From positions 35,468 through 99,467 of the forward strand of contig CAJFTO010000006.1 in the NCBI GenBank assembly GCA_904419955.1: a stretch of DNA of 64,000 nt, given 5' to 3'. Positions 44,735-53,725 of the stretch are shown here, piece after piece (the first letter of the stretch is position 1; every line of letters begins with the position of its first letter). Below the pieces are notes generated by a model. That model made no database searches and had not been told where the DNA came from. It saw only the letters and a program-made list of their open reading frames with translations. The position numbers and the translations under genes were made by a program. Origin of the DNA: Candidatus Roslinia caecavium. GTDB lineage: Bacteria > Bacillota > Clostridia > Monoglobales > Monoglobaceae.

Positions 44735-45911
44735 AGATCGTCACGCCGTATTTTAAGCAACTTTCGTCGATCTGGAATTTAGGGCTGTGTATAGGCGCGG
44801 TTATACCGCTCTGCTTGTTACCGCAACCCAACTTAAACAACGCCGAGGGTGCTTTTTCTGCAAAATATGCGAAATCTTCTCCGGCCATCGTCGCTTCGCC
44901 GCCGTAAATAACGTTTTCCGGCGGTAAATATTTTGAAGCCGACGCGCATATCATTTTAGCTATACTTTCATCGTTTATAAGGGGCGGATATAATCTTATA
45001 AATTCATACTCATATTCCGCTCCGTAAATTGAACACACGCCTTTTACGACGTCTTCTATGCTTCTTTCTATATGCTCTCGCACCGACGGTTTGAGTGAAC
45101 GCGCCGTTCCCTCTATTACCGCGCTGTCGGGAATAACGTTCCTCGCGTTTCCGCTGTGAACGGAGCAGACAGATACAACCGCATTTTCAAACGGATCGGT
45201 CGACCGGCTTACAATCAATTGGAGACCTGTTATAATTTGGGACGCTATCAAAATTGGATCGATACAATTCTGAGGCTCCGCGCCGTGTCCGCCCTTTCCG
45301 GTTATTTTGATTATAAACTCGTCGGGAGATCCGTATAGAGGACCGGATTTAGTGCGTATCACTCCCGCTTCAAGCTCCGGATCCATATGCAGAGCTGCGC
45401 AGGCGTCGATTTTAGGATCGGACATAACGCCCGCCTCGATCATCGGCTTAGCGCCGCCCGTCGTCTCCTCTCCGGGCTGGAACACGAACTTTACGACGCC
45501 GTCGAATCGGTCCTTAAAATGAGCGACCGCGCGGCACGTCTCGATCAATATCGCCGTATGCGCGTCGTGCCCGCACGCGTGCATCACTCCCGGAAGCTTA
45601 GAAGCGTATTCGCAGCCGGTATTTTCATCTATCGGCAGGGCGTCCATGTCCGCTCGGAGCAATACCGATTTAAAGTCCGAAGGCTTGTCCTTTGATTTAG
45701 CCCCTTCCACCACCGCTACAACGCCTGTTCCGCATACTTTATCGGTATAATCTACGCCGATCTCCTTTAACTTTTCGGTTACGTAATTCATTGTGTTAAA
45801 TTCTTCAAAAGAAAGTTCCGGATTTGAATGTATCCTTCTTCTTATGCTGATAAGTTCGTCTTCCAAAGAATTTACATACCCCTCTATCTCTTTAACAATA
45901 TCGCAGTTCAT
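44694..45911 (-). CDS. M20-family amidohydrolase (N-acyl-amino-acid / hippurate hydrolase type)
   Basis: A 405-residue metalloamidohydrolase. The metal-site motifs are ADMDALPI, MHACGHDAHTAIL, FQPGEETTGGAKPMIEAG, the DACAALHMDPELEAG segment and GGEATMAGEDFAYFAEKAPSALFKLG. Two metal ions (usually Mn or Zn) cleave N-acyl groups from amino acids. The length is normal. The substrate cannot be predicted; relatives act on N-acetyl amino acids, hippurate or indole-acetyl conjugates. GGTGAT precedes the ATG. It lies 30 bases downstream of uvrC and is probably co-transcribed with it. Confidence 0.88.
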   Translation of the reverse strand: MNCDIVKEIEGYVNSLEDELISIRRRIHSNPELSFEEFNTMNYVTEKLKEIGVDYTDKVCGTGVVAVVEGAKSKDKPSDFKSVLLRADMDALPIDENTGCEYASKLPGVMHACGHDAHTAILIETCRAVAHFKDRFDGVVKFVFQPGEETTGGAKPMIEAGVMSDPKIDACAALHMDPELEAGVIRTKSGPLYGSPDEFIIKITGKGGHGAEPQNCIDPILIASQIITGLQLIVSRSTDPFENAVVSVCSVHSGNARNVIPDSAVIEGTARSLKPSVREHIERSIEDVVKGVCSIYGAEYEYEFIRLYPPLINDESIAKMICASASKYLPPENVIYGGEATMAGEDFAYFAEKAPSALFKLGCGNKQSGITAPIHSPKFQIDESCLKYGVTIFTDFVLDFLNRRE

Positions 45912-45941
45912 ATATCACCATATCCTATCTGAAATTTTCTG

Positions 45942-47822
45942 TTAAGTTTTGTCGCCATTGTTTTTAAAATATTCTATTATATTTTTAGCGCTTCGTTTAT
46001 CTACAACCTTGCATAACTCTTCATAGCTCGCGTTTTTAATATTTTCGATCGACATAAAATACGTCATAAGCTTAAGCCGTCTCGACTTCCCTATCCCCTC
46101 GATGTTATCCAATTCTGACTTAAAACCGGCATTTTCGTGCCTTTTTCTAAAGGCGGTTATTGCAAATCTATGCACCTCGTCCTGCATGCTTGTCAGAAAC
46201 TTAAAAAGCGCGGAGTCGGGGTCAATATCATATTCAGAGCTTTCGTCGGTAAGACCTCTTGTGCGGTGTTTGTCGTCTTTTACAAGTCCAAATACCGGTA
46301 TCTCCTCGCCCATAGTGTCGAAGAGTTCTTTTATGGTAGATACGTGCCCCTTTCCTCCGTCTAACAATATCAGGTCGGGCAAGGGCAGGAACTTCGCCTT
46401 TTTTTCGTCGAGCTGACCGTTTTTTATGGCGTCCTCTTCCTTGTACGCCCTGCATATCCGGCGATAGATAACTTCCCGCATGCTTTCGTAGTCGTTCGCT
46501 CCGACTACCGTCTTTATATTGAATCTTCTGTACGCCGATTTAAGAGGCTTGGCGTTTTTGTATACTATGCACACGCCGAGGCTTTCGGCGCCCGATATAT
46601 TAGATATGTCGTAGCTCTCTATTCTAAACGGAGGCCGCTTGAGCGACAGCGTCTCGCTGAGAGTCTTTAATATATCGTTTTGCTCGGTCTGCTCCTTGTC
46701 GCGCTTAAATTTGTATACGTGCAAAGACTCCTCCGCGTTGTTATTTACCATTTTGACAATCTTTGCCTTTTCGCCGCGCTGAGGTACGATAATATTTACT
46801 TTGTAACCCGTTTTATCTTTGAGCCACAGTTCTATTTCGTCCATATCTTCAACAGGAAGCGCAAGCAATATTTCTTTAGGTATATTCGTGCTTGTAAAAT
46901 AAAACTGCTTTACAAACTCGGACAGAAGCTCGCTCGGCGTGTTTTCGGTATTCTCGAATACATAATATTCGGAGCCGATGACTTTTCCGCCTCTCATATA
47001 GAATATTTGAACGCAAATATCCTTGTTTTCCTGGCATATCCCTATTATATCGCGGTTGTTGTCGTCGGTCAGCAGTACTTTTTGCTTTTCGTTTAATATA
47101 TTGAGATGCTCGATCTTATCCCTCAAATGCGCCGCGCGTTCAAATTCCAGCTTTTCGGACGCCGCGTACATATCTTCAGTAAGCTGTTTGCTTATATCGC
47201 TGTATTTACCGTTTAAAACGTCGCCTATTTTTTCAAACAGTTCGGAATACTCTTCTTGTGATATCTTATTATCGCACGGAGCGCTGCATTGCCCTATATG
47301 GTAGTATAGACAAGGTCTATCCTTGCCTATGTCGCGCGGGAGTTTTTTGTTACAGGAGCGAACCTTGAATATTTTTTTTACGACCTCGAGCGTTTCCTTG
47401 AGGTTGTGAGAACTCATGTACGGGCCGTAATACCTTGATCCGTCTTTTACTACTCTTCTGGTCATATATATCCTTGGATATGCTTCGTTGGTTATTTTTA
47501 TATACGGATATTGTTTGTCGTCTTTTAGTAGTATGTTATATTTAGGTCTGTATTTTTTTATTAAATTACATTCTAAGACGAGAGCCTCCACTTCGCTGTC
47601 GGTCAAGATATAATCGAAATCGTTCACCTGGCTGACCATCGTTATTGTTTTGGGAGTATGCTGCTTGGAATTAATAAAATACGAGCTTACTCTATTTTTT
47701 AATACCTTGCTTTTTCCAACATAAATTATCTCATTATCGACATTCTTCATCAAATATACGCCGGGAGACATGGGCAGATTTTTTAATTTGTCTTTTATTT
47801 GCGCAAGAGTTTCTTCGGTCAT
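45942..47822 (-). CDS. uvrC: UvrABC excinuclease subunit C
   Basis: A 626-residue dual-incision nuclease of nucleotide excision repair. The N-terminal GIY-YIG domain is visible (SPGVYLMKNVDNEIIYVGKSKVLKNRV). Next come the cysteine-containing CLYYHIGQCSAPC stretch, a UVR motif in KLEFERAAHLRDKIEHL, the RNase H-like 5'-nuclease domain (ESYDISNISG, LILLDGGKGH) and a C-terminal helix-hairpin-helix (NIEGIGKSRRLKLMTYF). The length is standard. GGGAGG precedes the ATG. It heads a minus-strand unit with the M20 gene, after the HPr terminator. Confidence 0.97.
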   Translation of the reverse strand: MTEETLAQIKDKLKNLPMSPGVYLMKNVDNEIIYVGKSKVLKNRVSSYFINSKQHTPKTITMVSQVNDFDYILTDSEVEALVLECNLIKKYRPKYNILLKDDKQYPYIKITNEAYPRIYMTRRVVKDGSRYYGPYMSSHNLKETLEVVKKIFKVRSCNKKLPRDIGKDRPCLYYHIGQCSAPCDNKISQEEYSELFEKIGDVLNGKYSDISKQLTEDMYAASEKLEFERAAHLRDKIEHLNILNEKQKVLLTDDNNRDIIGICQENKDICVQIFYMRGGKVIGSEYYVFENTENTPSELLSEFVKQFYFTSTNIPKEILLALPVEDMDEIELWLKDKTGYKVNIIVPQRGEKAKIVKMVNNNAEESLHVYKFKRDKEQTEQNDILKTLSETLSLKRPPFRIESYDISNISGAESLGVCIVYKNAKPLKSAYRRFNIKTVVGANDYESMREVIYRRICRAYKEEDAIKNGQLDEKKAKFLPLPDLILLDGGKGHVSTIKELFDTMGEEIPVFGLVKDDKHRTRGLTDESSEYDIDPDSALFKFLTSMQDEVHRFAITAFRKRHENAGFKSELDNIEGIGKSRRLKLMTYFMSIENIKNASYEELCKVVDKRSAKNIIEYFKNNGDKT

Positions 47823-47882
47823 TTTTACCTCCCGTTTAAATTTAATCTAAATTGATGGGTATTTTACGATATAATCTAAAAA

Positions 47883-47912
47883 GGAGTAAACTGATAAAAT
47901 CCAGTTTACTCC
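47883..47912 (-). terminator. Terminator of the HPr gene
   Basis: A perfect 11-bp stem GGAGTAAACTG (47883-47893) / CAGTTTACTCC (47902-47912) with an 8-base loop. On the minus strand TTTTTAGATT follows. Confidence 0.85.
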
Positions 47913-47940
47913 GATATTTAACATTTGTAGAAGAAACTTA

Positions 47941-48201
47941 TTACGCAAAATTTGAAGAGATCAGCTCAACCAAACTGGAAACAGCGTCCTCTTCGTCAGG
48001 TCCCTCTGCAATTATAGTAATATTCAAACCCTTGGTTATGCCCAGCGAAAGAACCCCCAACAAGCTTTTTGCATTAACTCTTTTATCTTCGCTTTCAACC
48101 CAGATACTGGACTTATATTCATTTGCTTTTTGAATAAAAAAAGTTGCAGGTCTCGCGTGAAGGCCAACCTGATTTTGAACTACTACCTCTTTCATGTACA
48201 T
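47941..48201 (-). CDS. ptsH: HPr-family phosphocarrier protein
   Basis: An 86-residue HPr. The active-site His lies in VGLHARPAT and would be phosphorylated by enzyme I; the regulatory Ser lies in NAKSLLGVLSLGI and would be phosphorylated by HPr kinase. Both sites are kept, unlike Crh, which lacks the His. It therefore could serve sugar transport and carbon catabolite control. Enzyme I is not adjacent; it stands alone between its own promoter and terminator. AAGGAG lies 7 bases before the ATG at 48201. Confidence 0.9.
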   Translation of the reverse strand: MYMKEVVVQNQVGLHARPATFFIQKANEYKSSIWVESEDKRVNAKSLLGVLSLGITKGLNITIIAEGPDEEDAVSSLVELISSNFA

Positions 48202-48261
48202 AATACCGCTCCTTTTACAAACATAATTGATATTCTTGTTTAACTGTTACCCAGTATTTTT

Positions 48262-48290
48262 ATGATACTAAAATATGTTTGATAAGTCAA
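48262..48290 (-). promoter_or_regulatory. Predicted promoter of the HPr gene
   Basis: On the minus strand, TTGACT (48290-48285), 17 bases, TATCAT (48267-48262), about 60 bases before the start codon. Confidence 0.6.
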
Positions 48291-48523
48291 TAGAAAAAAG
48301 TTATATTTTTAATAAAATATTTGTTTATTTTTTTATTGAACATGTAGTATTGACCAATGTATTATATTTTAACAAAGTTATTTTAAACTAAATACAATGA
48401 TAATCATAAAAAATTCCGTATTTTTGATTCATTTATATATATAAGTTGAATATATAAATTGAAATTTGACAGGGTAAGCGTCGTTAAAATTTTAAGAGAT
48501 ACAATTTTGTAAACAAGCTAAAC

Positions 48524-48552
48524 TTGACATATTCCGTTCGGGGTAGTAAACT
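48524..48552 (+). promoter_or_regulatory. Predicted promoter of feoB
   Basis: A perfect TTGACA (48524-48529), 17 bases, TAAACT (48547-48552). The leader to the TTG start would be about 130 bases. Confidence 0.5.
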
Positions 48553-48620
48553 TTATTTATAGTTCATAAGAATAATATTTCTTAAATTTTTATACATATG
48601 TTAATGTAAAACTTAACCAT

Positions 48621-48667
48621 GCGCCTGAGCCGAAGAAGCGTTCTGCGCGCAAAAAACAATCAGCTCA
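48621..48667 (+). other. Structured segment in the feoB leader
   Basis: TGAGC (48626-48630) can pair with GCTCA (48663-48667), enclosing AGAA-GCG-TTCT (48634-48644) and nested GCGC elements. It sits directly before the ribosome site (48673-48680). No match to a known metal riboswitch was recognised. Confidence 0.35.
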
Positions 48668-48687
48668 TATTAGAGGAGGGAACGCTA

Positions 48688-50778
48688 TTGGGAATAAAAC
48701 TCGCTCTCGCCGGAAATCCAAACAGCGGAAAAACTACCATGTTTAACGCGCTGACGGGAAGTAATCAGTATGTCGGAAACAGACCTGGAGTTACCGTAGA
48801 GTGTAAGACCGGCGAGCTTAAGAATCATAAGGGCGTCGAGATAGTGGACTTGCCTGGAATATACTCGCTCTCGCCCTATACCGCCGAGGAGATCGTCAGC
48901 CGCGATTATATAATAGACAAGCACCCAAACGCTATAATAAACCTTGTAGACGCGTCGAATATTGAGAGAAATTTGTATCTCACGACTCAGCTTTGCGAAA
49001 CCGGATTTCCGGTCGTTATCGCGCTCAATATGATCGATCTGGTCAGGAAAAACGGAGATAGTATCGACGTAGAAAAGCTTTCGAAATTACTCGACTGTGA
49101 AATAATAGAGACGTCGGCGCTGAAACAAACGGGGCTTGCGGAGCTTTCTGAAACGGCGGTAAAGGTTGCGAAAGAAAAAAGGCCCGCGTCAAGCGTATGC
49201 AGATTTTCAAAAAGGGTCGAGGACGCTTTGGACAGGATCCAGGATCTAATATCGGACGACGCGGAAGCGATACATATCAGATGGTTCACAGTCAAGGTCT
49301 TTGAACGCGACGAAAAGGTCATGAAGCAGCTTACGCTCTCGCAGGATAAGCTGAGTAAAATAGAGCGTATCATAAAAGATTGCGAGGAATTCTATGACGA
49401 CGACAGCGACAGTATCATAATAAACGAGAGATATAATTTTATCACGAACGTTGTTAGACAATGCGTAAAGAGACACGAACCGGGCAGTCTGCCGGCCGAA
49501 AAGATCGACAATATAGTTACCAATCGTATTCTCGCGCTGCCTATATTCGTATGCGTCATGGCGGTCGTGTATTACGTGTCTATTCAGCTTGTCGGCGGCT
49601 CGGTCACCGATTGGTTAGAAGGCGTATTTGAAAATCTTGAGGAAATGTTCGGGGGATTTTTGGTCTCTATCAATACTGCGGACTGGCTTGTTAGCCTGGT
49701 GGTAGACGGACTTTTAGCCGGAGTGTTGTCCGTGATCTCATTTGTGCCTCAATTGATCGTGTTGTTTTTGTTTTTGGCTCTGCTTGAGGACTGCGGATAT
49801 ATGGCGCGTATAGCGTTTATAATGGATAGAGTCTTCAGAAAATTCGGGCTTTCAGGAAAGTCGTTTATCCCGCTGCTTGTAGCTTCGGGCTGCGGCGTTC
49901 CCGGGATAATGGCGTGCAGGACGATAGAGAGCGACAAAGACAGAATGATAACTATCATGGTGACGACTTTTGTACCGTGCGGCGCTAAGCTTCCGATAAT
50001 CGCTTTGATCTCGGGCGCTTTATTTAACAATTCGGCGCTTGTCGCGCTGTCGGTATATTTGATCGGGGTAGGAATGGTATTCTTATCGGGACTTATACTA
50101 AAAAAGACCAGTTGGTTTAAAAGCGAACCGGCTCCGTTTGTTATGGAACTGCCAAGTTATCATATTCCTTCGGCAAGAAACGTTGTAAGGCATGTTTTCG
50201 ACGAAGTAAAGGCGTTTATCGTCCGCGCGGGAACGATAATATTTGTGGCATGCGGCGTTATCTGGTTCTTGTCTAATTTCTCGTGGGATATGCGTATGGT
50301 AGACGCGTCCGAGAGTATTTTGGCAACTATCGGAGGGGTTTTGGCGCCTATTTTCAGACCTTTGGGCTTTGGTCAGTGGCAGATGGTGGTCTCGTCCTTG
50401 ACCGGCATAGTCGCCAAGGAAAATATTGTTAGCAGTCTTCAGGTTTTATACGACGCGTCCTCCAATATCGAGTTTGCAGAAGTATTTACCAAAGCGGGCG
50501 GCTTCTCGTTTTTGGTATTTAATATGTTGTGCTCGCCGTGCGTCGCTGCGATTGCGACGATCAAAAAAGAGATGGGCGGTTATAGATGGATGCTGATCGC
50601 GATAGCATACCAAACGATAGTGGCGTATTTGGTCGCTTTTTCCGTATATAACGTGTGGACGTCGATAGCAAGCCGCGAGCTCAGACCGGAAATATTTATT
50701 GTTTTGGCGATAGTCGCTTTTATAATGTTTTTCGTCTGTCGTCCGGAAAGCGTAGCTGAGGATACGCCGCAAAATTGA
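48688..50778 (+). CDS. feoB: Ferrous iron transport protein B
   Basis: A 696-residue Fe2+ transporter with an N-terminal G protein. Its G1 is GNPNSGKTTMFNALTG, G3 is DLPGIYSL, G4 is NMID and G5 is in ETSALKQTG. A helical spacer domain (about 165-260) leads to about 8-10 membrane helices with the conserved GCGVPGIMACRTIES and the second-half NMLCSPCVAAIATIKKEMGG. The TTG start at 48688 follows GAGGAGGG by 7 bases and gives the usual FeoB N-terminus. No FeoA gene or FeoA domain is visible nearby. The next membrane-protein gene begins within 3 bases of the stop. Confidence 0.93.
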   Translation: MGIKLALAGNPNSGKTTMFNALTGSNQYVGNRPGVTVECKTGELKNHKGVEIVDLPGIYSLSPYTAEEIVSRDYIIDKHPNAIINLVDASNIERNLYLTTQLCETGFPVVIALNMIDLVRKNGDSIDVEKLSKLLDCEIIETSALKQTGLAELSETAVKVAKEKRPASSVCRFSKRVEDALDRIQDLISDDAEAIHIRWFTVKVFERDEKVMKQLTLSQDKLSKIERIIKDCEEFYDDDSDSIIINERYNFITNVVRQCVKRHEPGSLPAEKIDNIVTNRILALPIFVCVMAVVYYVSIQLVGGSVTDWLEGVFENLEEMFGGFLVSINTADWLVSLVVDGLLAGVLSVISFVPQLIVLFLFLALLEDCGYMARIAFIMDRVFRKFGLSGKSFIPLLVASGCGVPGIMACRTIESDKDRMITIMVTTFVPCGAKLPIIALISGALFNNSALVALSVYLIGVGMVFLSGLILKKTSWFKSEPAPFVMELPSYHIPSARNVVRHVFDEVKAFIVRAGTIIFVACGVIWFLSNFSWDMRMVDASESILATIGGVLAPIFRPLGFGQWQMVVSSLTGIVAKENIVSSLQVLYDASSNIEFAEVFTKAGGFSFLVFNMLCSPCVAAIATIKKEMGGYRWMLIAIAYQTIVAYLVAFSVYNVWTSIASRELRPEIFIVLAIVAFIMFFVCRPESVAEDTPQN

Positions 50779-50780
50779 AA

Positions 50781-51230
50781 ATGTCCGCGAATATATTGTT
50801 GATTTTAAGAAATAATATTAATATGCTGATAAGATATATTATTTACGGACTAATGGGTTTAAATATGGAGATAGTTTGGACGGGTATATCGACTGTCTCC
50901 ATTCACAACCGCAACTTGATCGGACATACTTCGATATGGATGTTTTTTATTTACGGCGCGGCCGTTTTTATTATGGAACCTATCCATAATTTGATAGCCG
51001 ATCAGAATTGGTTTGTGCGCGGCTGCGTATGGACGACGGTCATATTCATCATTGAATTTGTAAGCGGAATGGCTCTGAGAGCTTTTCATATCGAAGCGTG
51101 GCGTTACGACGGCGTTTGCAGCGTTATGGGCGTGATACGCTTGGATTACGCTCCGCTCTGGTTTATCGTAGGTCTGTGCTTTGAATATATTCATAAATTA
51201 TTGATCGAATACGGCGTTGGAGTAAAATAA
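50781..51230 (+). CDS. Putative ABC transporter permease (CmpB-like) family membrane protein
   Basis: A 149-residue membrane protein with four hydrophobic segments. The motifs GLNMEIVWTG, HTSIWMFFIYGAAVFIMEPIH, VRGCVWTTVIFIIEFVSG and RLDYAPLWFIVGLCFEYIHK match the short family often labelled putative ABC transporter permease, which has no associated ATPase. The function is unknown. The start is unsure: ATG 50781 has no clear ribosome site, and TTG 50775 overlaps the feoB stop. It is presumably translated by coupling with feoB. Confidence 0.65.
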   Translation: MSANILLILRNNINMLIRYIIYGLMGLNMEIVWTGISTVSIHNRNLIGHTSIWMFFIYGAAVFIMEPIHNLIADQNWFVRGCVWTTVIFIIEFVSGMALRAFHIEAWRYDGVCSVMGVIRLDYAPLWFIVGLCFEYIHKLLIEYGVGVK

Positions 51231-51266
51231 AGGATCGAATCAGAGTTAAACTTTGAAACGATCCTT
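51230..51266. terminator. Weak bidirectional terminator
   Basis: AAGGATCG (51230-51237) pairs with CGATCCTT (51259-51266), an 8-bp stem with a 21-base loop, between convergent genes. The stem is followed by AAATATTATTT. Confidence 0.5.
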
Positions 51267-51303
51267 AAATATTATTTACTGTAAAATTTTCTCTCAGCCG
51301 CGC

Positions 51304-51498
51304 TTATTTTTTCTTTTTCGTTTTAAGATTATTTTTGCTTTTATCTCTGTCCATCTTGTCGAGTACGCCGAGAACCCCGAATACAAGCGCGGTAAATAAT
51401 AATATATAATTTATCCACTGCGGATGCGCAAAAAATTGAAGAATTCCGACGCAAACTATCGGGATGAGCATCAGTAAAAACCATATTTTATAATTCAT
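51304..51498 (-). CDS. Small two-helix membrane protein, unknown function
   Basis: A 64-residue protein with two hydrophobic segments (about 5-22 and 29-46) and a strongly basic tail ending KTKKKK, which should face the cytoplasm. No family is recognised. No good ribosome site lies close to the ATG, so the start is uncertain. It lies downstream of nothing obvious and convergent to the CmpB-like gene. Confidence 0.5.
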   Translation of the reverse strand: MNYKIWFLLMLIPIVCVGILQFFAHPQWINYILLFTALVFGVLGVLDKMDRDKSKNNLKTKKKK

Positions 51499-51585
51499 AA
51501 CAGCATTATCTACGCTAAGTTTTAAACAGCGTATTCTCCTTTTAATATATTTAGGTTTTTTAAGGAACCTATAAACCGAGCTTTA

Positions 51586-52578
51586 TCAAATTCCGAAAAA
51601 CTCTTTTATCTTCTGTTCATATTCGCCGCGAGCTTTATAGTAAGATTCTATATGCGCCGCTCCGTCTACGATTAGGATATCTTTCCGCGACGCGCAGTTC
51701 TCGTATATTTCATAACACATTTCGACCGGGATAAAGCTATCCGCAGAGCCGTGTATAAACAGAATAGGGATATCGGCGTATTTGACCTCTTCCGCCGAAT
51801 TACATTCGTCCAGCGAATATCCCGCGGTATTTTGGCACAATATATTTGCGACGAATAGGATCGGCGCCGAAGGAACGTGGTATTTGCTTCTTAAAATATT
51901 CCCAAATATTTCTTTGGGCGAGGTGAACGCGCAGTCTGAGATAATACCTTTTACGCTGTCCGGAAGATTGAGCGAACTCATCATGCACACGGTGGCGCCG
52001 CCCATAGAAGTTCCGTATAGATATATCTCAAGTCTGCCCGCGGCGGCTTCCGATCGGTACATATCTTGAATAAATCCGACCCACTTAAGTCCGTCGAATC
52101 TATCGAGGCAACCAAAACCCACGTAATCTCCTTCGCTTTGGCCGTGCGCTCTCGCGTCGGGTATCAGCACGTCAAAGCCGTTATTTAAGAAAAACATAGC
52201 GGCCGCGCTCGAATTGCCGCCTCCGTAGCCGGTATATCCGTGAAAACAAATCGCGACTCTTTTAGGAGCCGGTTCCGCGCCGTCGGTATAGCCGTATTGC
52301 TCCGCGGCGGAGCTTTCGAAGTATTGGCCGTAAAGATTAAGTCCGTCGTCCGACTCTATGTAATATTCTCCCGTTTTACTTTCCGCGAAAGACCGCTGCA
52401 TTTCATCTCTGATATCGCCGTATATTTCCCAATCGACCCCGGTAAAGCTTTGCGCCCGACCGGCGGAAGCGTGTTCTCTAACTATCGTAGTGTTAAAAAG
52501 GTAAACGGCGGCGGTTATATCAACGGCTAATGCGATAACGACCACTAAGGATATTATAATACCTATCTTCTTTTTCAT
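51586..52578 (-). CDS. Membrane-anchored alpha/beta hydrolase (copy 1)
   Basis: A 330-residue protein with an N-terminal signal anchor (about 5-30, IGIIISLVVVIALAVDITAAVYLF) and a serine-hydrolase domain outside the membrane. The oxyanion region is CFHGYTG, the nucleophile elbow is YGTSMGGATVC (Ser in GTSMGG), the acid is D in GSADSFIP and the base is H in VDGAAHIESYY. It resembles Firmicutes prolyl-oligopeptidase-like / BD-FAE-like hydrolases. Esterase or peptidase activity is inferred, with the substrate unknown. AAGGGTGATGG precedes the ATG. It lies 39 bases downstream of a close paralogue. Confidence 0.85.
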   Translation of the reverse strand: MKKKIGIIISLVVVIALAVDITAAVYLFNTTIVREHASAGRAQSFTGVDWEIYGDIRDEMQRSFAESKTGEYYIESDDGLNLYGQYFESSAAEQYGYTDGAEPAPKRVAICFHGYTGYGGGNSSAAAMFFLNNGFDVLIPDARAHGQSEGDYVGFGCLDRFDGLKWVGFIQDMYRSEAAAGRLEIYLYGTSMGGATVCMMSSLNLPDSVKGIISDCAFTSPKEIFGNILRSKYHVPSAPILFVANILCQNTAGYSLDECNSAEEVKYADIPILFIHGSADSFIPVEMCYEIYENCASRKDILIVDGAAHIESYYKARGEYEQKIKEFFGI

Positions 52579-52617
52579 ATGTCCATCACCCTTAATTATG
52601 TTATTAAAAGAATAGTC

Positions 52618-53616
52618 TTAAAATCCAAAGAAGGACTTCATCTTATTCTCGTATTCTTCGCGAGCCTTGTAGTATGATTCCACGTGCACAGCGCCTTCGA
52701 CTATTAAGATATCTTTTCTGGACGCGCAGCGTTCAAATATCTCATAACACATTTCAACAGGTATGAATTTATCGGCCGAGCCGTGTATAAACAGCATCGG
52801 AACTTTTGCTTTCCTTACCTCGATCGCCGAATTACATTCGTTCAGGCCGTATCCGGCTACGTTTTTACATATGATATTTGTAGCGAATAAGATCGGCGGA
52901 ACCGGTAGGTTATACTTATTTTTGATTACGGTTTTAAAAACGTATTCCGCGGACGTAAACGCGCAATCCGATATTATGCCTTTTACGCATTTCGGCAGCT
53001 CTAGTCCGCTCATCATGCACACGGTGGCGCCGCCCATCGATACGCCGTAGAGATATATTTCGAGCCGCTCTTCGGCGTCGGCCTCTTTATGCATATTCTG
53101 TATAAATTTTACCCATTCGAGCCCGTCGAACCTGTCGAGGCAGCCGAAGCCTATGTATTTGCCTTCGCTCTCGCCGTGGGCGCGGGCGTCCGGAAACAAA
53201 ACGTCGAAGCCGTTAGCCAGGAAAAACATCGACGCGGCGCTGTTGTTGCCGATACCCTGACTTGTATAGCCGTGAAAGCATATGGCTATGCGCTTTACGG
53301 CAGGTTCTTCGTCGTACCAGCCTTTAAAATACTGACCGTGAAGCTTTAGGCCGTCGTATGATTTGATGTAATGATCTTCTTTTTCACTGTCGTCAAGCTT
53401 TTGAAATATTTCTTTACGTTCTTTGTCGTATCTCTCCCAATTTACTCCGGTCAGACTTGTTGTTCGTTTAAACGATGTGTTCTCTCTGACGACCGTCGTA
53501 TTAAATATATACGCGCCCGCCGAAAAATCAGCCGCTAAAGCTCCGAGACCGGTGTATCCTAAAAATTTTAAAAATTTCATAATACGTTTATTTGAGCGCG
53601 ATTTGGCCGCGCCCAT
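52618..53616 (-). CDS. Membrane-anchored alpha/beta hydrolase (copy 2)
   Basis: A 332-residue paralogue of the next gene, nearly collinear over its whole length. It has the same anchor (about 14-35), CFHGYTS, YGVSMGGATVC, GSADKFIP and the His in VEGAVHVESYY. It starts with a more basic N-terminus (KSRSNKRIMKF). AAAGGAG lies 5 bases before the ATG. The two copies form a tandem duplication, with the downstream copy probably translated from the same message. All catalytic residues are kept in both, so neither looks like a decaying copy. Confidence 0.85.
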   Translation of the reverse strand: MGAAKSRSNKRIMKFLKFLGYTGLGALAADFSAGAYIFNTTVVRENTSFKRTTSLTGVNWERYDKERKEIFQKLDDSEKEDHYIKSYDGLKLHGQYFKGWYDEEPAVKRIAICFHGYTSQGIGNNSAASMFFLANGFDVLFPDARAHGESEGKYIGFGCLDRFDGLEWVKFIQNMHKEADAEERLEIYLYGVSMGGATVCMMSGLELPKCVKGIISDCAFTSAEYVFKTVIKNKYNLPVPPILFATNIICKNVAGYGLNECNSAIEVRKAKVPMLFIHGSADKFIPVEMCYEIFERCASRKDILIVEGAVHVESYYKAREEYENKMKSFFGF

Positions 53617-53725
53617 TCCTCTCCTTTACTTAAGTATTTTATTTCTGTATATCTTAGAATAATAGAAACTCGCTTATATTGCCATGCTTTATACTACGAC
53701 GTCTCTTCCTCTTCTGCAATGTAGA

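Larger units (their letters stand above)
48202..48687. other. 486-bp divergent region between HPr and FeoB
   Basis: No convincing gene; the AT-rich stretch 48290-48460 shows nothing. It contains the HPr promoter (48262-48290, minus), the FeoB promoter (48524-48552, plus) and a GC-richer structured segment of the FeoB leader at 48621-48667. An in-frame ATG at 48619 would add 23 poorly conserved residues to FeoB and was not used. Confidence 0.6.

Noticed and set aside
48621..48680. Nickel/cobalt riboswitch in the feoB leader
   Set aside because: The paired segments do not match the conserved core of that riboswitch as I know it; only generic stems remain.
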